From contig CAMWLS010000001.1 in NCBI GenBank assembly GCA_947175205.1, positions 1-64,000 of the forward strand: a stretch of 64,000 nucleotides of DNA, given 5' to 3'. The position numbers and the translations under genes are program-made. The notes beneath the pieces were generated by a model. The model was not told the DNA's origin, ran no database searches, and saw nothing but the letters and a program-made list of their open reading frames with translations. This document shows, piece after piece, positions 36,266-45,584 of the stretch; position 1 is the first letter of the stretch, and each line of letters starts with the position of its first letter. This DNA comes from an uncultured Porphyromonadaceae bacterium (lineage in GTDB: Bacteria; Bacteroidota; Bacteroidia; Bacteroidales; Muribaculaceae).

Positions 36266-36269
36266 AGTC

Positions 36270-37409
36270 ATGACAGAATTAGAATTATTACAGAATTACT
36301 GGTGGCTTCTGATTGCCATCCTGGGAGGTGTACTGGTGTTTCTGCTTTTTGTGCAGGGCGGACAGTCCATGCTTTATAATGACGCACCTGAGGCGGCACG
36401 TCAGCTGATGGTTAACTCGCTGGGCCGTAAGTGGGAACTGACTTTTACAACCCTTGTGGTTTTCGGAGGTGCGTTTTTTGCGTCATTCCCCCTCTTTTAC
36501 AGCACCAGTTTTGGCGGTGCTTACTGGCTGTGGATGCTTATATTATTCAGCTTTGTAATTCAGGCAGTAAGTTATGAGTACAGGCGCAGACGTGGAAATT
36601 TATACGGTACACGTACTTATGACACATTCCTTTTCATAAACGGTTTTGTGGGATGTGTGCTGCTGGGTGTTGCAGTGGGTACACTTTTCTTTGGTGGCGA
36701 GTTTACCGTAGAGAAGACTAACATTCTTAACAGTGCTTCCCCTGTTATCTCGCGCTGGGCTGACACAAGAGGCCTGGAGGCAATAGTTTCATGGCGTAAC
36801 CTGCTGTTGGGACTGATGGTGTTTTTCCTTGCCAGGACTAATGCGGCGCTGTACTTCATAAACAGTATCAGTGATATGAAGGAGTTTGGCGTTAGCCTGC
36901 GCTCCCGAGTCCTGATTAACGGAACTGTTTTTGCATTTCTGTTCATAGGGTTTGTTGTGGTCCTTCTGCGTGCTCACGGACTGCAGTATGAGAACGGGTC
37001 TTTTGTAGTGGTTCCGCATCTTTATCTGAAGAATTTCATTACCATGTGGTGGTTTATACCGCTTTTCCTTGGAGGTACTCTGTGCGTGCTTTGGGGCATC
37101 TACCGTTCAGCATTCAGTGCCGTGTACCGCAAGGGTATATGGTGGACCGGCATAGGTACGGTGGTGGTGGTAATCACGCTCTTCTGTATTGCCGGCTATA
37201 ACAATACAGCATATCTCCCCTCTCTGACTGCTCCTGATGACTCTCTGACCATAGCCAACAGTTCCTCATCTGTGTTCACACTCAAGGTAATGGCGGTGGT
37301 CTCTCTGGTAATTCCGGTGGTAATATGGTATATCTGGTATGTATGGTCCAAGATGAATAACAAGCCACTGACACTGCGGGAGCTTAATAACTCAGACCAC
37401 CAGTATTAA
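36270..37409 (+). CDS. cydB: Cytochrome bd ubiquinol oxidase subunit II
   Basis: Membrane protein immediately downstream of cydA, QNYWWLLIAILGGVLVFLLFVQGGQSM. Confidence 0.94.
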   Translation: MTELELLQNYWWLLIAILGGVLVFLLFVQGGQSMLYNDAPEAARQLMVNSLGRKWELTFTTLVVFGGAFFASFPLFYSTSFGGAYWLWMLILFSFVIQAVSYEYRRRRGNLYGTRTYDTFLFINGFVGCVLLGVAVGTLFFGGEFTVEKTNILNSASPVISRWADTRGLEAIVSWRNLLLGLMVFFLARTNAALYFINSISDMKEFGVSLRSRVLINGTVFAFLFIGFVVVLLRAHGLQYENGSFVVVPHLYLKNFITMWWFIPLFLGGTLCVLWGIYRSAFSAVYRKGIWWTGIGTVVVVITLFCIAGYNNTAYLPSLTAPDDSLTIANSSSSVFTLKVMAVVSLVIPVVIWYIWYVWSKMNNKPLTLRELNNSDHQY

Positions 37410-38008
37410 TGAGCGCTGACACATATACAACCATAGCTTCTGAGGCAAGTGCCGTTTACAGGGAAAAGATGAGCCGTTTCCTGGCTTTTGCGCACCCTGT
37501 GGCAAGTGCCTCAGAGGTTAAGGAGAAGGTGGCAGAGTACCGTAAGAAGTATTATGACGCCAGACATGTGTGCTGGGCGTATGTTTTAGGGGCTGACCGT
37601 AAGACTTTCCAGAGTAACGATGACGGTGAGCCATCAGGCACTGCAGGGCGTCCCATCTTAGGGCAGATAAATTCTGCGGAGCTGTCCAATGTCCTTGTGG
37701 TTGTGGTGCGTTACTTCGGAGGAATAAAGCTTGGGACTTCCGGCCTAATCAGCGCTTATAAAGAGGCCACAAGAATGGTTCTGGATGAGGCTGAGAAGGT
37801 GGAAAGACATGAGGAGACCTTAATCAGTTTTGTATTTCCATATCTGAGTATGAACAGTGTCATGAAGCTGGTTAAGAATTCCGGAGCGAGAATAAAATCT
37901 CAGGACTTTAATAACTCATGCGTCATGGAAATTATAATTCGCTCTGATAATGCAGAGGCACTAAGACGCGGACTATCTGATATAGATGGAGTAAGTGTTC
38001 ATGAGTGA
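37409..38008 (+). CDS. YigZ/IMPACT family protein
   Basis: DDGEPSGTAGRPILGQI and VVVVRYFGGIKLGTSGLISAYKEATRMVL motifs; TAATG overlap with cydB. Confidence 0.93.
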   Translation: MSADTYTTIASEASAVYREKMSRFLAFAHPVASASEVKEKVAEYRKKYYDARHVCWAYVLGADRKTFQSNDDGEPSGTAGRPILGQINSAELSNVLVVVVRYFGGIKLGTSGLISAYKEATRMVLDEAEKVERHEETLISFVFPYLSMNSVMKLVKNSGARIKSQDFNNSCVMEIIIRSDNAEALRRGLSDIDGVSVHE

Positions 38009-38097
38009 ATTAGAATAAATTAACACTTATGATGTAATTTCCTTACCTGTAAGGCGTCTAAAGAGATAGAAATAATTTAAACCAATATTATATTCTT

Positions 38098-40926
38098 ATG
38101 AACAAAATTTTCAAACGTGGTCTAATGCTGGCAGCCCTGATATTGGGTTCTGTTTCAGTATTCGGCCAGATGCAGTTGCCCCAGCTGCCTGTTGACAGCG
38201 CAGTGCGTGTGGGTAAACTGGACAATGGAATGACGTATTATATCCGTCACAATGAAAATCCCAAAGGACAGGCAGATTTCTACATTGCTCAGAAAGTGGG
38301 TTCTATTCTTGAGGAAGACAACCAGCGTGGTCTTGCTCACTTCCTGGAGCACATGTGCTTTAACGGGACAGAGAATTTCCCCGGAAAGAACATGATTAAG
38401 TATCTGGAAAGTATAGGTGTGCGTTTTGGTGTTAACCTTAATGCATATACCAGCATTGATGAAACTGTTTATAACATCAGTGATGTTCCTGTGGCACGTA
38501 AGGGTGTTCAGGACTCATGTCTTCTGATTCTGCATGACTGGGCTTGCGCACTGACTCTTGCTCCTGAGGAAATAGACGCAGAACGCGGTGTGATACATGA
38601 GGAATGGCGTCAGTCAAATAAGGGCAACATGCGTATCATAGAGCAGCAGCTGCCTAAGATTTATCCCAATAACAAGTACGGATACCGTCTGCCCATAGGA
38701 ACCATGGAGGTTGTTGATAACTTCCCTTATCAGGCGCTGATAGATTATTATCACACCTGGTACCGTCCTGACCAGCAGGGTATCATAGTAGTTGGTGATA
38801 TTGATCCTGATTACATTGAAGGTCAGATTAAGAAGATTTTCTCTACAATTCCTATGCCTGAGAATGCCAAGGAGCGTGTATATGTAGCTGTTGAGGATAC
38901 CCCCGGAACTATATATGCTATTGGTTCAGATAAGGAAATGGCGGTGTCTGTAATCATGATGTCTTTCAAGACTGATACCATGGTGCCTGATGAACTTAAG
39001 AACACTCAGGCATTCCTTATCACAGAGTATCTGAAGAATCTTATAGCCAGTATGCTGAATAACCGTCTGGCTGACCTGGCAAAGAAACCTGATTCAGCAT
39101 TTGCAGATGCAAGTGTTGACCTTGCAGAGTTTTTTGTAGCACGCACCAAGGACGCTCTTAATGTACAGATAGTGGCTAAGGAAGGTATGACCACTGAGGC
39201 ACTGAAGGAAGTTTACCGTGAAATCCAGCGTGCTACCCGTACAGGTTTCACTGTAGGTGAGTATGAGCGTGCCCGTGCAGAGTTCCTATCAAGCATTGAG
39301 AAGGCTTACAACAACCGCAATAACACAAAGACTGCATCTTACGTAAATGAGTATGTAAAAAACTTTATTGAGGGTGAGCCTATTCCCGGCATATCCTATG
39401 AGTATGAGTTCTACAATCAGATAGCACCCATGCTTCCCATAGAGGCTATCAACAGTATTCTTCCTGAAATAGTAAAGGATGATAACCGTATTCTTCTGCT
39501 TATGCTTCCTGAATCAGAAAAGGTACCCGTACCCACTGAGGAAGAACTGGCAGCAGCCATGGCAGCTGTAGACGCAGAGACTCTGGAGGCTTATATGGAT
39601 GAGATGAAGTCTGAGCCTCTGATACCCAATCTTCCCAAACCCGGTAAAATCAAAAAAGAGACTGAGCTGGCAGAGTGGGGAGCAACAGAGCTGCTTCTGA
39701 GCAATGGCGTGAAGGTTATTGTTAAGCCCACTGCTTTCAAGGATAATGAAATTGTAATGGACGCTATGGCTATTGGCGGTATGTCAGTACTGCCTGATGA
39801 GATGGCAGCAAGCATCAAGTTCTTCCCCATGGCTCTTATGGAACATGGTCTTGGCGATTATACTTCAACTGATGTGAAGAAGTATCTTCAGGGTAAGCAG
39901 GCAAACGTATCATTTGCCATGGATATGTATAACCGCGAGATAGAGGGCCGTACAACAGTTAAGGATCTCCCCACCATGATGGAGCTGCTGTATATGACTT
40001 TCACTGATGTACAGCTGACTGATGAAGAATTTGCCGCTACTCAGAACTCAATAAAGGGTATTCTGAGCAATCAGGAGTCAACCCCTGAGTTTATCTTCTC
40101 ACGTGATCTGATGAAGACTATCTTCAGCTCACCCAAACGTCAGGCTCTGGTAAGCGCAGATATAGAAGCAGCCACAAAGGCTGAGACTCTGGATATCATG
40201 CGTCAGATGACAGCAAATGCCGCAGACTACACTTTTGTATTCGTAGGAAACATAGATATGGATACTTTCCGCCCGCTGGTTGAGCAGTATATAGCCACTC
40301 TGCCTGCAGACGCAAAGAAAGCTACCAAGGAATATAAGAAAGATCTTGGTCTTGAACCCAAGAAGGGTAATGCCACCACTACTTATACTACTGCAATGGA
40401 GACTCCCCAGTCCTGGGTATTCATAGTCATGCAGGGTAATGAGAATTATAATGGAAAGAATAAGCTTGCCGCCTCAGCTGCCGGTCAGATTCTGAGCAAC
40501 CGTCTGCTGGCCAAGGTGCGTGAAGAAATGGGCGCAACTTACTCAATCTTCATGAAGGGTGACATGACTCGTCAGGGTGACAACAATATTATGTTCCAGA
40601 GTGCGTTCCCCATGAAACCTGAGATGAAGGATGAGGTTCTGGTAATTATCCGTGATATCATTGAGGATATGGCTCAGAATGCTACTGAGGAAGAGTTTGC
40701 TCCCGCTAAGGAGTATCTGCTTAAGGAAGCACAGAAGAGCGCTGAGGAAAATGATGACTGGGCCGGTGCTATTGCGGCTTCAACCCTGAATGGTGTTAAC
40801 ACTTTCACTAGCGCCGTTGAAGAAGTAAATGCTCTGACTCTGGATGATGTTAAGGCTTTAGTAAGAGACATTCTCAGCCAGAACAATTATCAGGTGGTGG
40901 TTCTTGATCCCGAAGTTAAGGAATAA
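38098..40926 (+). CDS. M16 family zinc metallopeptidase (pitrilysin-like)
   Basis: GLAHFLEHMCFNGTENFPG (HxxEH inverted zinc motif); duplicated M16 domains, 942 aa, signal peptide. Confidence 0.95.
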   Translation: MNKIFKRGLMLAALILGSVSVFGQMQLPQLPVDSAVRVGKLDNGMTYYIRHNENPKGQADFYIAQKVGSILEEDNQRGLAHFLEHMCFNGTENFPGKNMIKYLESIGVRFGVNLNAYTSIDETVYNISDVPVARKGVQDSCLLILHDWACALTLAPEEIDAERGVIHEEWRQSNKGNMRIIEQQLPKIYPNNKYGYRLPIGTMEVVDNFPYQALIDYYHTWYRPDQQGIIVVGDIDPDYIEGQIKKIFSTIPMPENAKERVYVAVEDTPGTIYAIGSDKEMAVSVIMMSFKTDTMVPDELKNTQAFLITEYLKNLIASMLNNRLADLAKKPDSAFADASVDLAEFFVARTKDALNVQIVAKEGMTTEALKEVYREIQRATRTGFTVGEYERARAEFLSSIEKAYNNRNNTKTASYVNEYVKNFIEGEPIPGISYEYEFYNQIAPMLPIEAINSILPEIVKDDNRILLLMLPESEKVPVPTEEELAAAMAAVDAETLEAYMDEMKSEPLIPNLPKPGKIKKETELAEWGATELLLSNGVKVIVKPTAFKDNEIVMDAMAIGGMSVLPDEMAASIKFFPMALMEHGLGDYTSTDVKKYLQGKQANVSFAMDMYNREIEGRTTVKDLPTMMELLYMTFTDVQLTDEEFAATQNSIKGILSNQESTPEFIFSRDLMKTIFSSPKRQALVSADIEAATKAETLDIMRQMTANAADYTFVFVGNIDMDTFRPLVEQYIATLPADAKKATKEYKKDLGLEPKKGNATTTYTTAMETPQSWVFIVMQGNENYNGKNKLAASAAGQILSNRLLAKVREEMGATYSIFMKGDMTRQGDNNIMFQSAFPMKPEMKDEVLVIIRDIIEDMAQNATEEEFAPAKEYLLKEAQKSAEENDDWAGAIAASTLNGVNTFTSAVEEVNALTLDDVKALVRDILSQNNYQVVVLDPEVKE

Positions 40927-40950
40927 GAACAGTAATAGAATATAAGCAAT

Positions 40951-40982
40951 GAAGCCCGGAACCATGAGCGGATCCGGGCTTC
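40951..40982 (+). terminator. Intrinsic terminator-like hairpin downstream of M16 peptidase
   Basis: GAAGCCCGGA-(accatgagcgga)-TCCGGGCTTC then GTTATTAT. Confidence 0.7.
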
Positions 40983-41026
40983 GTTATTATATTTGCTGAG
41001 GTGTGGTTGCCGGAGGCAACTATGCC

Positions 41027-41182
41027 TCAACTTTCTTTTTTGTTGCCGTAATAGTTAAGCCAGGCGGCTAATAAACAGAAGCCGGCAGCGGCCAAGAGGG
41101 CTGCAATTAGAAGATCTATCTGGGCAAGCCAGCATGCTATCCCACCGCAGAGAAGAAGTATGCCGGGTATGGGACTTTTCAT
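41027..41182 (-). CDS. 51-aa hydrophobic small protein (not in supplied ORF track)
   Basis: ATG at 41182 translated by hand: MKSPIPGILLLCGGIACWLAQIDLLIAALLAAAGFCLLAAWLNYYGNKKES*; 3 nt downstream of the aminotransferase stop, same strand. Confidence 0.55.
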   Translation of the reverse strand: MKSPIPGILLLCGGIACWLAQIDLLIAALLAAAGFCLLAAWLNYYGNKKES

Positions 41183-41185
41183 GTT

Positions 41186-42424
41186 TTACTTAATTATGGA
41201 GTTTTTAATGGCGTTAACAATGTAGTGAACGTGTTCATCTGTCACGTAAGGTCCTGCGGGGAGGCAGATGCCCACACGGAAGAGTGATTCACTGACACCG
41301 TTTACATAAGCGGGACAGTGACTGAACACCGGCTGTCTGTGCATGGGTTTCCACAGAGGACGGCTCTCAATATTGGCGTTGTTCAGCGCTACGCGGAGTG
41401 CCTCAACATTGTTGTTGGGCTGGCAGTCAGTGACTGCGGATGATACCTGTCTTATTACACCTGCTGCACCACCTACAGCTCCTGTTACAATATTGGAGTA
41501 AGCTTTTTCCTGGTTTACAATTCTCAGTTCAGGGTCAAGCGTGGCTGTCACGAGCCAGAAATTGGAATCATATTCAGCCGATGGATTCTGATGTATCTCT
41601 ATGCCGTGGACATCAGCCATAAGCTGTGTGTAAAGTTCCTGGACGTGTCTGTGGTGCGCAAGGTATCTGTCCAGTACGCCCATCTGTGCGCGCCCGATGC
41701 AGGCTGAGATATTAGAAAGTCTGTAATTGTAGCCAACGGCGGTGTGGTGATAATAAGGGTATGAATCACGGGCCTGAGTTGCGTACCACATGATTTCTTT
41801 TGCAGCCTCAGGGGTCCGGCACAGAAGCGCTCCACCACCTGAGGTAGTAATCATTTTATTACCGTTAAAGCTCAGGACACCGTAGCGGCCGAAGGTCCCC
41901 AGGACCTTATCATTAAAACGTGATCCGAAGCCTTCAGCAGCATCTTCAATAACGGGGATATCATATTTTCCTGCAATGGCAAGAATCCTGTCAATGTTAT
42001 ACGGCATTCCGTAAAGTGCCACCGGAATGATGGCTTTGGGCTTATGGCCGGTTATCTTTATCCTTTCATGAATGGCGTGTTCCAGCAGTTCCGAATCCAT
42101 GTTCCAGCTTTGCGCCTCTGAATCAACAAAGACAGGTGTAGCACCAAGATATGTAATGGGATTGGTAGAGGCACAGAAGGTGAATGACTGAACCAAAACC
42201 TCCTCACCGGGCATAACTCCACAAGCTATTAGCGCCAGATGAATGGCAGCCGTTCCTGATGAGAGGGCAACCACTTCCTTAGCACCTGTAAAATCTTTTA
42301 GTTGCTTTTCAAAAGCAGTTACATCGGGCCCCAGGGGTACTGCCCAGTCCTCTGCAAGTGCAGGTGCAATAAAATCCAGTTCATGGCCTGACATGCGGGG
42401 CTTACACAAAAGAATTCGTTCCAT
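41186..42424 (-). CDS. DegT/DnrJ/EryC1/StrS family PLP-dependent sugar aminotransferase
   Basis: ALSSGTAAIHLALIACGVMPGEEVLVQSFTFCASTNPITYLGATPVFVD, EDAAEGFGS, FNGNKMITTSGGGAL (PLP Lys). Confidence 0.95.
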   Translation of the reverse strand: MERILLCKPRMSGHELDFIAPALAEDWAVPLGPDVTAFEKQLKDFTGAKEVVALSSGTAAIHLALIACGVMPGEEVLVQSFTFCASTNPITYLGATPVFVDSEAQSWNMDSELLEHAIHERIKITGHKPKAIIPVALYGMPYNIDRILAIAGKYDIPVIEDAAEGFGSRFNDKVLGTFGRYGVLSFNGNKMITTSGGGALLCRTPEAAKEIMWYATQARDSYPYYHHTAVGYNYRLSNISACIGRAQMGVLDRYLAHHRHVQELYTQLMADVHGIEIHQNPSAEYDSNFWLVTATLDPELRIVNQEKAYSNIVTGAVGGAAGVIRQVSSAVTDCQPNNNVEALRVALNNANIESRPLWKPMHRQPVFSHCPAYVNGVSESLFRVGICLPAGPYVTDEHVHYIVNAIKNSIIK

Positions 42425-43092
42425 TAGTGTACTATTTTGTATTCAATATTATGTGCGTTACAGTATATTTTCAAAGTATCAGCCATAAGCTCCGCGACCT
42501 GGTGTGGCGAGAACTCAGCTGTTGAGTATAGGTTTATAAGCACGGATATATGGGTGGTTTTATCTGAGACCTTGGTGCGTTCATTGTCACTTGTGGGAGT
42601 GCCTATTCCTCCTAAGGCGTCACGCCACACCGGCATGCCGCAGATGTTAAGAGTTCCACGACCAATGCCGGTATATGGTTCATTTTCTTTACCTATGCCC
42701 AGGGTCAAAGTGTCACCGTTAATATTATCTCTGTCAAAAATGCCCAGAGAGCTACCGGTTATAAGTGAAACAAGATTCCCGGAATCAACCAAAGCGCTGA
42801 CCTCATACAGTCCCAGACCGCGTACTATTCTGCGCATGAGCTGTTCCTGTGAGGGACGGTATCGGTTAGGGTCTTTGCCGCAGGCTTTATATGCAGCGCG
42901 GGTGGCTTCAATACCCGGACGGTGATTGATGTCAGTCAGTTCGTAGTTCTGCTGTATGCGTTCAGCAGCAGTGCTCATGGCCTCCGAGAGTTCTGCCGGG
43001 GTAGCACCGGGGATGATATCAGCTTCCATGTATACGGCAGTGAATGTAGGTACGGCCTCGTGGAATTCTTCAGAGATTATGATGTTTTTCAT
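42424..43092 (-). CDS. B3/B4 (tRNA-binding-like, PheT B3/4) domain protein
   Basis: RPGIEATRAAYKACGKDPNRYRPSQEQLMRRIVRGLGLYEVSALVDSGNLVSL. Confidence 0.85.
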   Translation of the reverse strand: MKNIIISEEFHEAVPTFTAVYMEADIIPGATPAELSEAMSTAAERIQQNYELTDINHRPGIEATRAAYKACGKDPNRYRPSQEQLMRRIVRGLGLYEVSALVDSGNLVSLITGSSLGIFDRDNINGDTLTLGIGKENEPYTGIGRGTLNICGMPVWRDALGGIGTPTSDNERTKVSDKTTHISVLINLYSTAEFSPHQVAELMADTLKIYCNAHNIEYKIVH

Positions 43093-43093
43093 T

Positions 43094-44050
43094 TTACTCA
43101 GAGTTACGTTTATCTGAGGGATAAAAGCGTTTAAGCAATATAATATATGTTAGTGTCAGTAAGACGCACCACACGGCCATGTAGATATAGCCGTTCACCG
43201 GCAGGAATAACATACCGCATGATACGAGCAGTTGCAAGGCCATATAGCCGGCAGCTACAAGTCTGTGAGGAATATGGAGAACGTACACCAATAACTGATA
43301 AATGTGTTTGCTATGCCTCTGCCCAATATTCTCTCTTAAAACAATGCGATGAATTATGGTGAGTACAGTGTCAGCTCCATATACGGCAATAAGGGTAAGA
43401 TATGCGAAATTACCGGTCTTAATAATGAGTGCGGCAATGGCAAAAACAATGATGTACGCAATACTGACAGCGCCAACATCACCGGCAAAACAGCGTGACA
43501 GGCTCCTGAAATTGAAGAAGAGGAAGACCAGAACTCCCAGTGATGCGACTATCAGGAATTCCTCAGAAATAAAGTGCGTGGAGCTGTTAATATACCATAA
43601 TGGCACCAGGACAGCAAGAGAATAACAGGCTGTGATACCATCTATGCCGTCCATGAAATTAAAGGCGTTAATAATACCTACACCTATGATGAGGGACAGA
43701 ATTACAATCCACCACACAGGATATAATAATGGCATAAGCTGAAGGAGGATGAGACTTGTGGCTATAAACTGAGTAATAAGCCGCATACTTATGGGTAAAG
43801 AATGTATGTCATCCATAAAACTTACGGCGCCTATAACAAGTATGCCTATGAGAAACCAAGGATAGGGTGGAGTATAAAAAACTGTATACAACAGGACTGC
43901 GGCGATGAAAATTACTCCTCCAGCTGTGGGGGTGTTGAAATGGCGTGGGTCACAACAGTTTTCTGACGCAACTATCCTGAACCGTTCGGCTAATCTGAGA
44001 TAGCCAAGTTCCATCAACAATAGTATTATGAATATGAACAAGTAAATCAT
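43094..44050 (-). CDS. MraY/WecA-like polyprenyl-phosphate glycosyl-1-phosphate transferase
   Basis: NTPTAGGVIFIAAV, DDIHSLPISMRLITQ, INAFNFMDGIDGITA, FAGDVGAVSIAY. Confidence 0.92.
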   Translation of the reverse strand: MIYLFIFIILLLMELGYLRLAERFRIVASENCCDPRHFNTPTAGGVIFIAAVLLYTVFYTPPYPWFLIGILVIGAVSFMDDIHSLPISMRLITQFIATSLILLQLMPLLYPVWWIVILSLIIGVGIINAFNFMDGIDGITACYSLAVLVPLWYINSSTHFISEEFLIVASLGVLVFLFFNFRSLSRCFAGDVGAVSIAYIIVFAIAALIIKTGNFAYLTLIAVYGADTVLTIIHRIVLRENIGQRHSKHIYQLLVYVLHIPHRLVAAGYMALQLLVSCGMLFLPVNGYIYMAVWCVLLTLTYIILLKRFYPSDKRNSE

Positions 44051-44081
44051 TTTCTGATATGCCGCATATTTATAAGTGTAT

Positions 44082-45512
44082 TCACTTTACAGCAACCGGC
44101 TTGTGAGGTGCAGAGACCTGATTTGCCCGCGAAATGGCACATACGGTGTAATATCCGCTTCCCGGTACTCTGAAACTGTTATCATGTGTTACAGCTATAA
44201 GTGAACAGCCCGTTCCTGAAGGCGAGCAGCTGTATATAGCGTATCTGTTAACGGCATCTGCATTTTTAGTATCGGCCGGCTTTTCCCAACGTAGTTCGCC
44301 CTTTACACTTCTTAGGGCGGTGACGGGATGCGGTGTAAGCTTAGAAATCTGAGCATAGGCCGGAGGTAAAACCTGATGTGATATTGAGGCTTTGCGGAGT
44401 GATGAGGTAAATCCGCCGAAATCAGAAGTTACGGAATAACCGGGCCACCAGCAGACACCGTGATAATGGTTCAAGGCTCTACCCAGCTCAACTTTCTCTT
44501 CTGTCTCATTGCATTTCTGTGAGCGTTCTACGTCATGACCTATATAAAGATGACATGTAGGCGGGACTGCCTGCGCCCACCATGAAAGAAGCTTGCGTGT
44601 GGATGCTGTCTTGTGATCCAGTTCCCAGTATAGCTGAGGCATGAGATAATCCACCCAACCTTCATGTGCCCACAGAAGCACATCAGCGTAAAGGGCGTCA
44701 TAATTCTCCAGACCGCGGGTGTCACTCCCGTTGGGGTCAGAAGTCTTATTGCGCCAAATTCCAAAGGGGCTGATTCCAAAACGTACCCATGGTTTTATTT
44801 CCTTGATTCCCTGATGTACTTTCTTAATCAAGCTGTCAACATTGCTCCGGCGCCAGTCATCAAGTGTCAGACCATTACCGTGGGTGCGATATTCCTTACT
44901 GTCAGCAAATTCAATGCCTTTCTCCGGGTAAGGGTAGAAGTAATCATCAAAGTGGATGCCGTCTATATCATATCTGGATGTCACGTCTTTAACCACTTCT
45001 ACTATGTAATCCATGTTCTCAGGTAAGCCGGGATTGAAGAATATTTTGCCACCGTAAGAAACGAATCTCTCAGGATGCTTAGAGTACAGGTCAAGGTTTT
45101 CCGGTTTCTGTGTCTTGGATGCGGTAACACGGTAAGGATTAAACCATGCATGTAACTCCATCCCGCGCTTGTGAGTTTCCTGTATCATGAATTCAAGAGG
45201 ATCCCAATATGGGGCAGGAGCCTTTGCTCCGGTGGTCAGATAACGGCTCCAGGGCTCAAGAGCGGAGGCGTAAAAAGCGTCAGCCTGCGGACGGACCTGA
45301 AAGAATACGGCGTTGACACCGGCCTTGCTAAGACGGTCAAGCTGTGAAATAAGGTAGGCCTTGTTCTCTTCAGTGGATCGCTTGAGATAACCGTCCTGAA
45401 ATACTGTGTGCATCCAGGCTCCGCGCAACTCTCTTTCCGGTACTTGAGAAATTCCGGAAATATAAGATAAGAAAAGAGCAAGAGCAATGAGAATGGAGTT
45501 AAATTTTTTCAT
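44082..45512 (-). CDS. Family 10 glycosylhydrolase-like protein (GHL10/DUF187), secreted
   Basis: ELRGAWMHTVFQDGYLKRS, LSKAGVNAVFFQVRPQADAFYAS, DGIHFDDYFYPYP. Confidence 0.9.
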   Translation of the reverse strand: MKKFNSILIALALFLSYISGISQVPERELRGAWMHTVFQDGYLKRSTEENKAYLISQLDRLSKAGVNAVFFQVRPQADAFYASALEPWSRYLTTGAKAPAPYWDPLEFMIQETHKRGMELHAWFNPYRVTASKTQKPENLDLYSKHPERFVSYGGKIFFNPGLPENMDYIVEVVKDVTSRYDIDGIHFDDYFYPYPEKGIEFADSKEYRTHGNGLTLDDWRRSNVDSLIKKVHQGIKEIKPWVRFGISPFGIWRNKTSDPNGSDTRGLENYDALYADVLLWAHEGWVDYLMPQLYWELDHKTASTRKLLSWWAQAVPPTCHLYIGHDVERSQKCNETEEKVELGRALNHYHGVCWWPGYSVTSDFGGFTSSLRKASISHQVLPPAYAQISKLTPHPVTALRSVKGELRWEKPADTKNADAVNRYAIYSCSPSGTGCSLIAVTHDNSFRVPGSGYYTVCAISRANQVSAPHKPVAVK

Positions 45513-45523
45513 GGTGGAAATTA

Positions 45524-45556
45524 TCCGGTCCCGGCATAAGGTACACCGGGACCGGA
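45524..45556 (-). terminator. Hairpin between prs and GHL10 gene
   Basis: TCCGGTCCCGG ... CCGGGACCGGA 11-bp perfect stem. Confidence 0.7.
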
Positions 45557-45584
45557 ATAAATGTATTATGTGCCTTAACAGGCT

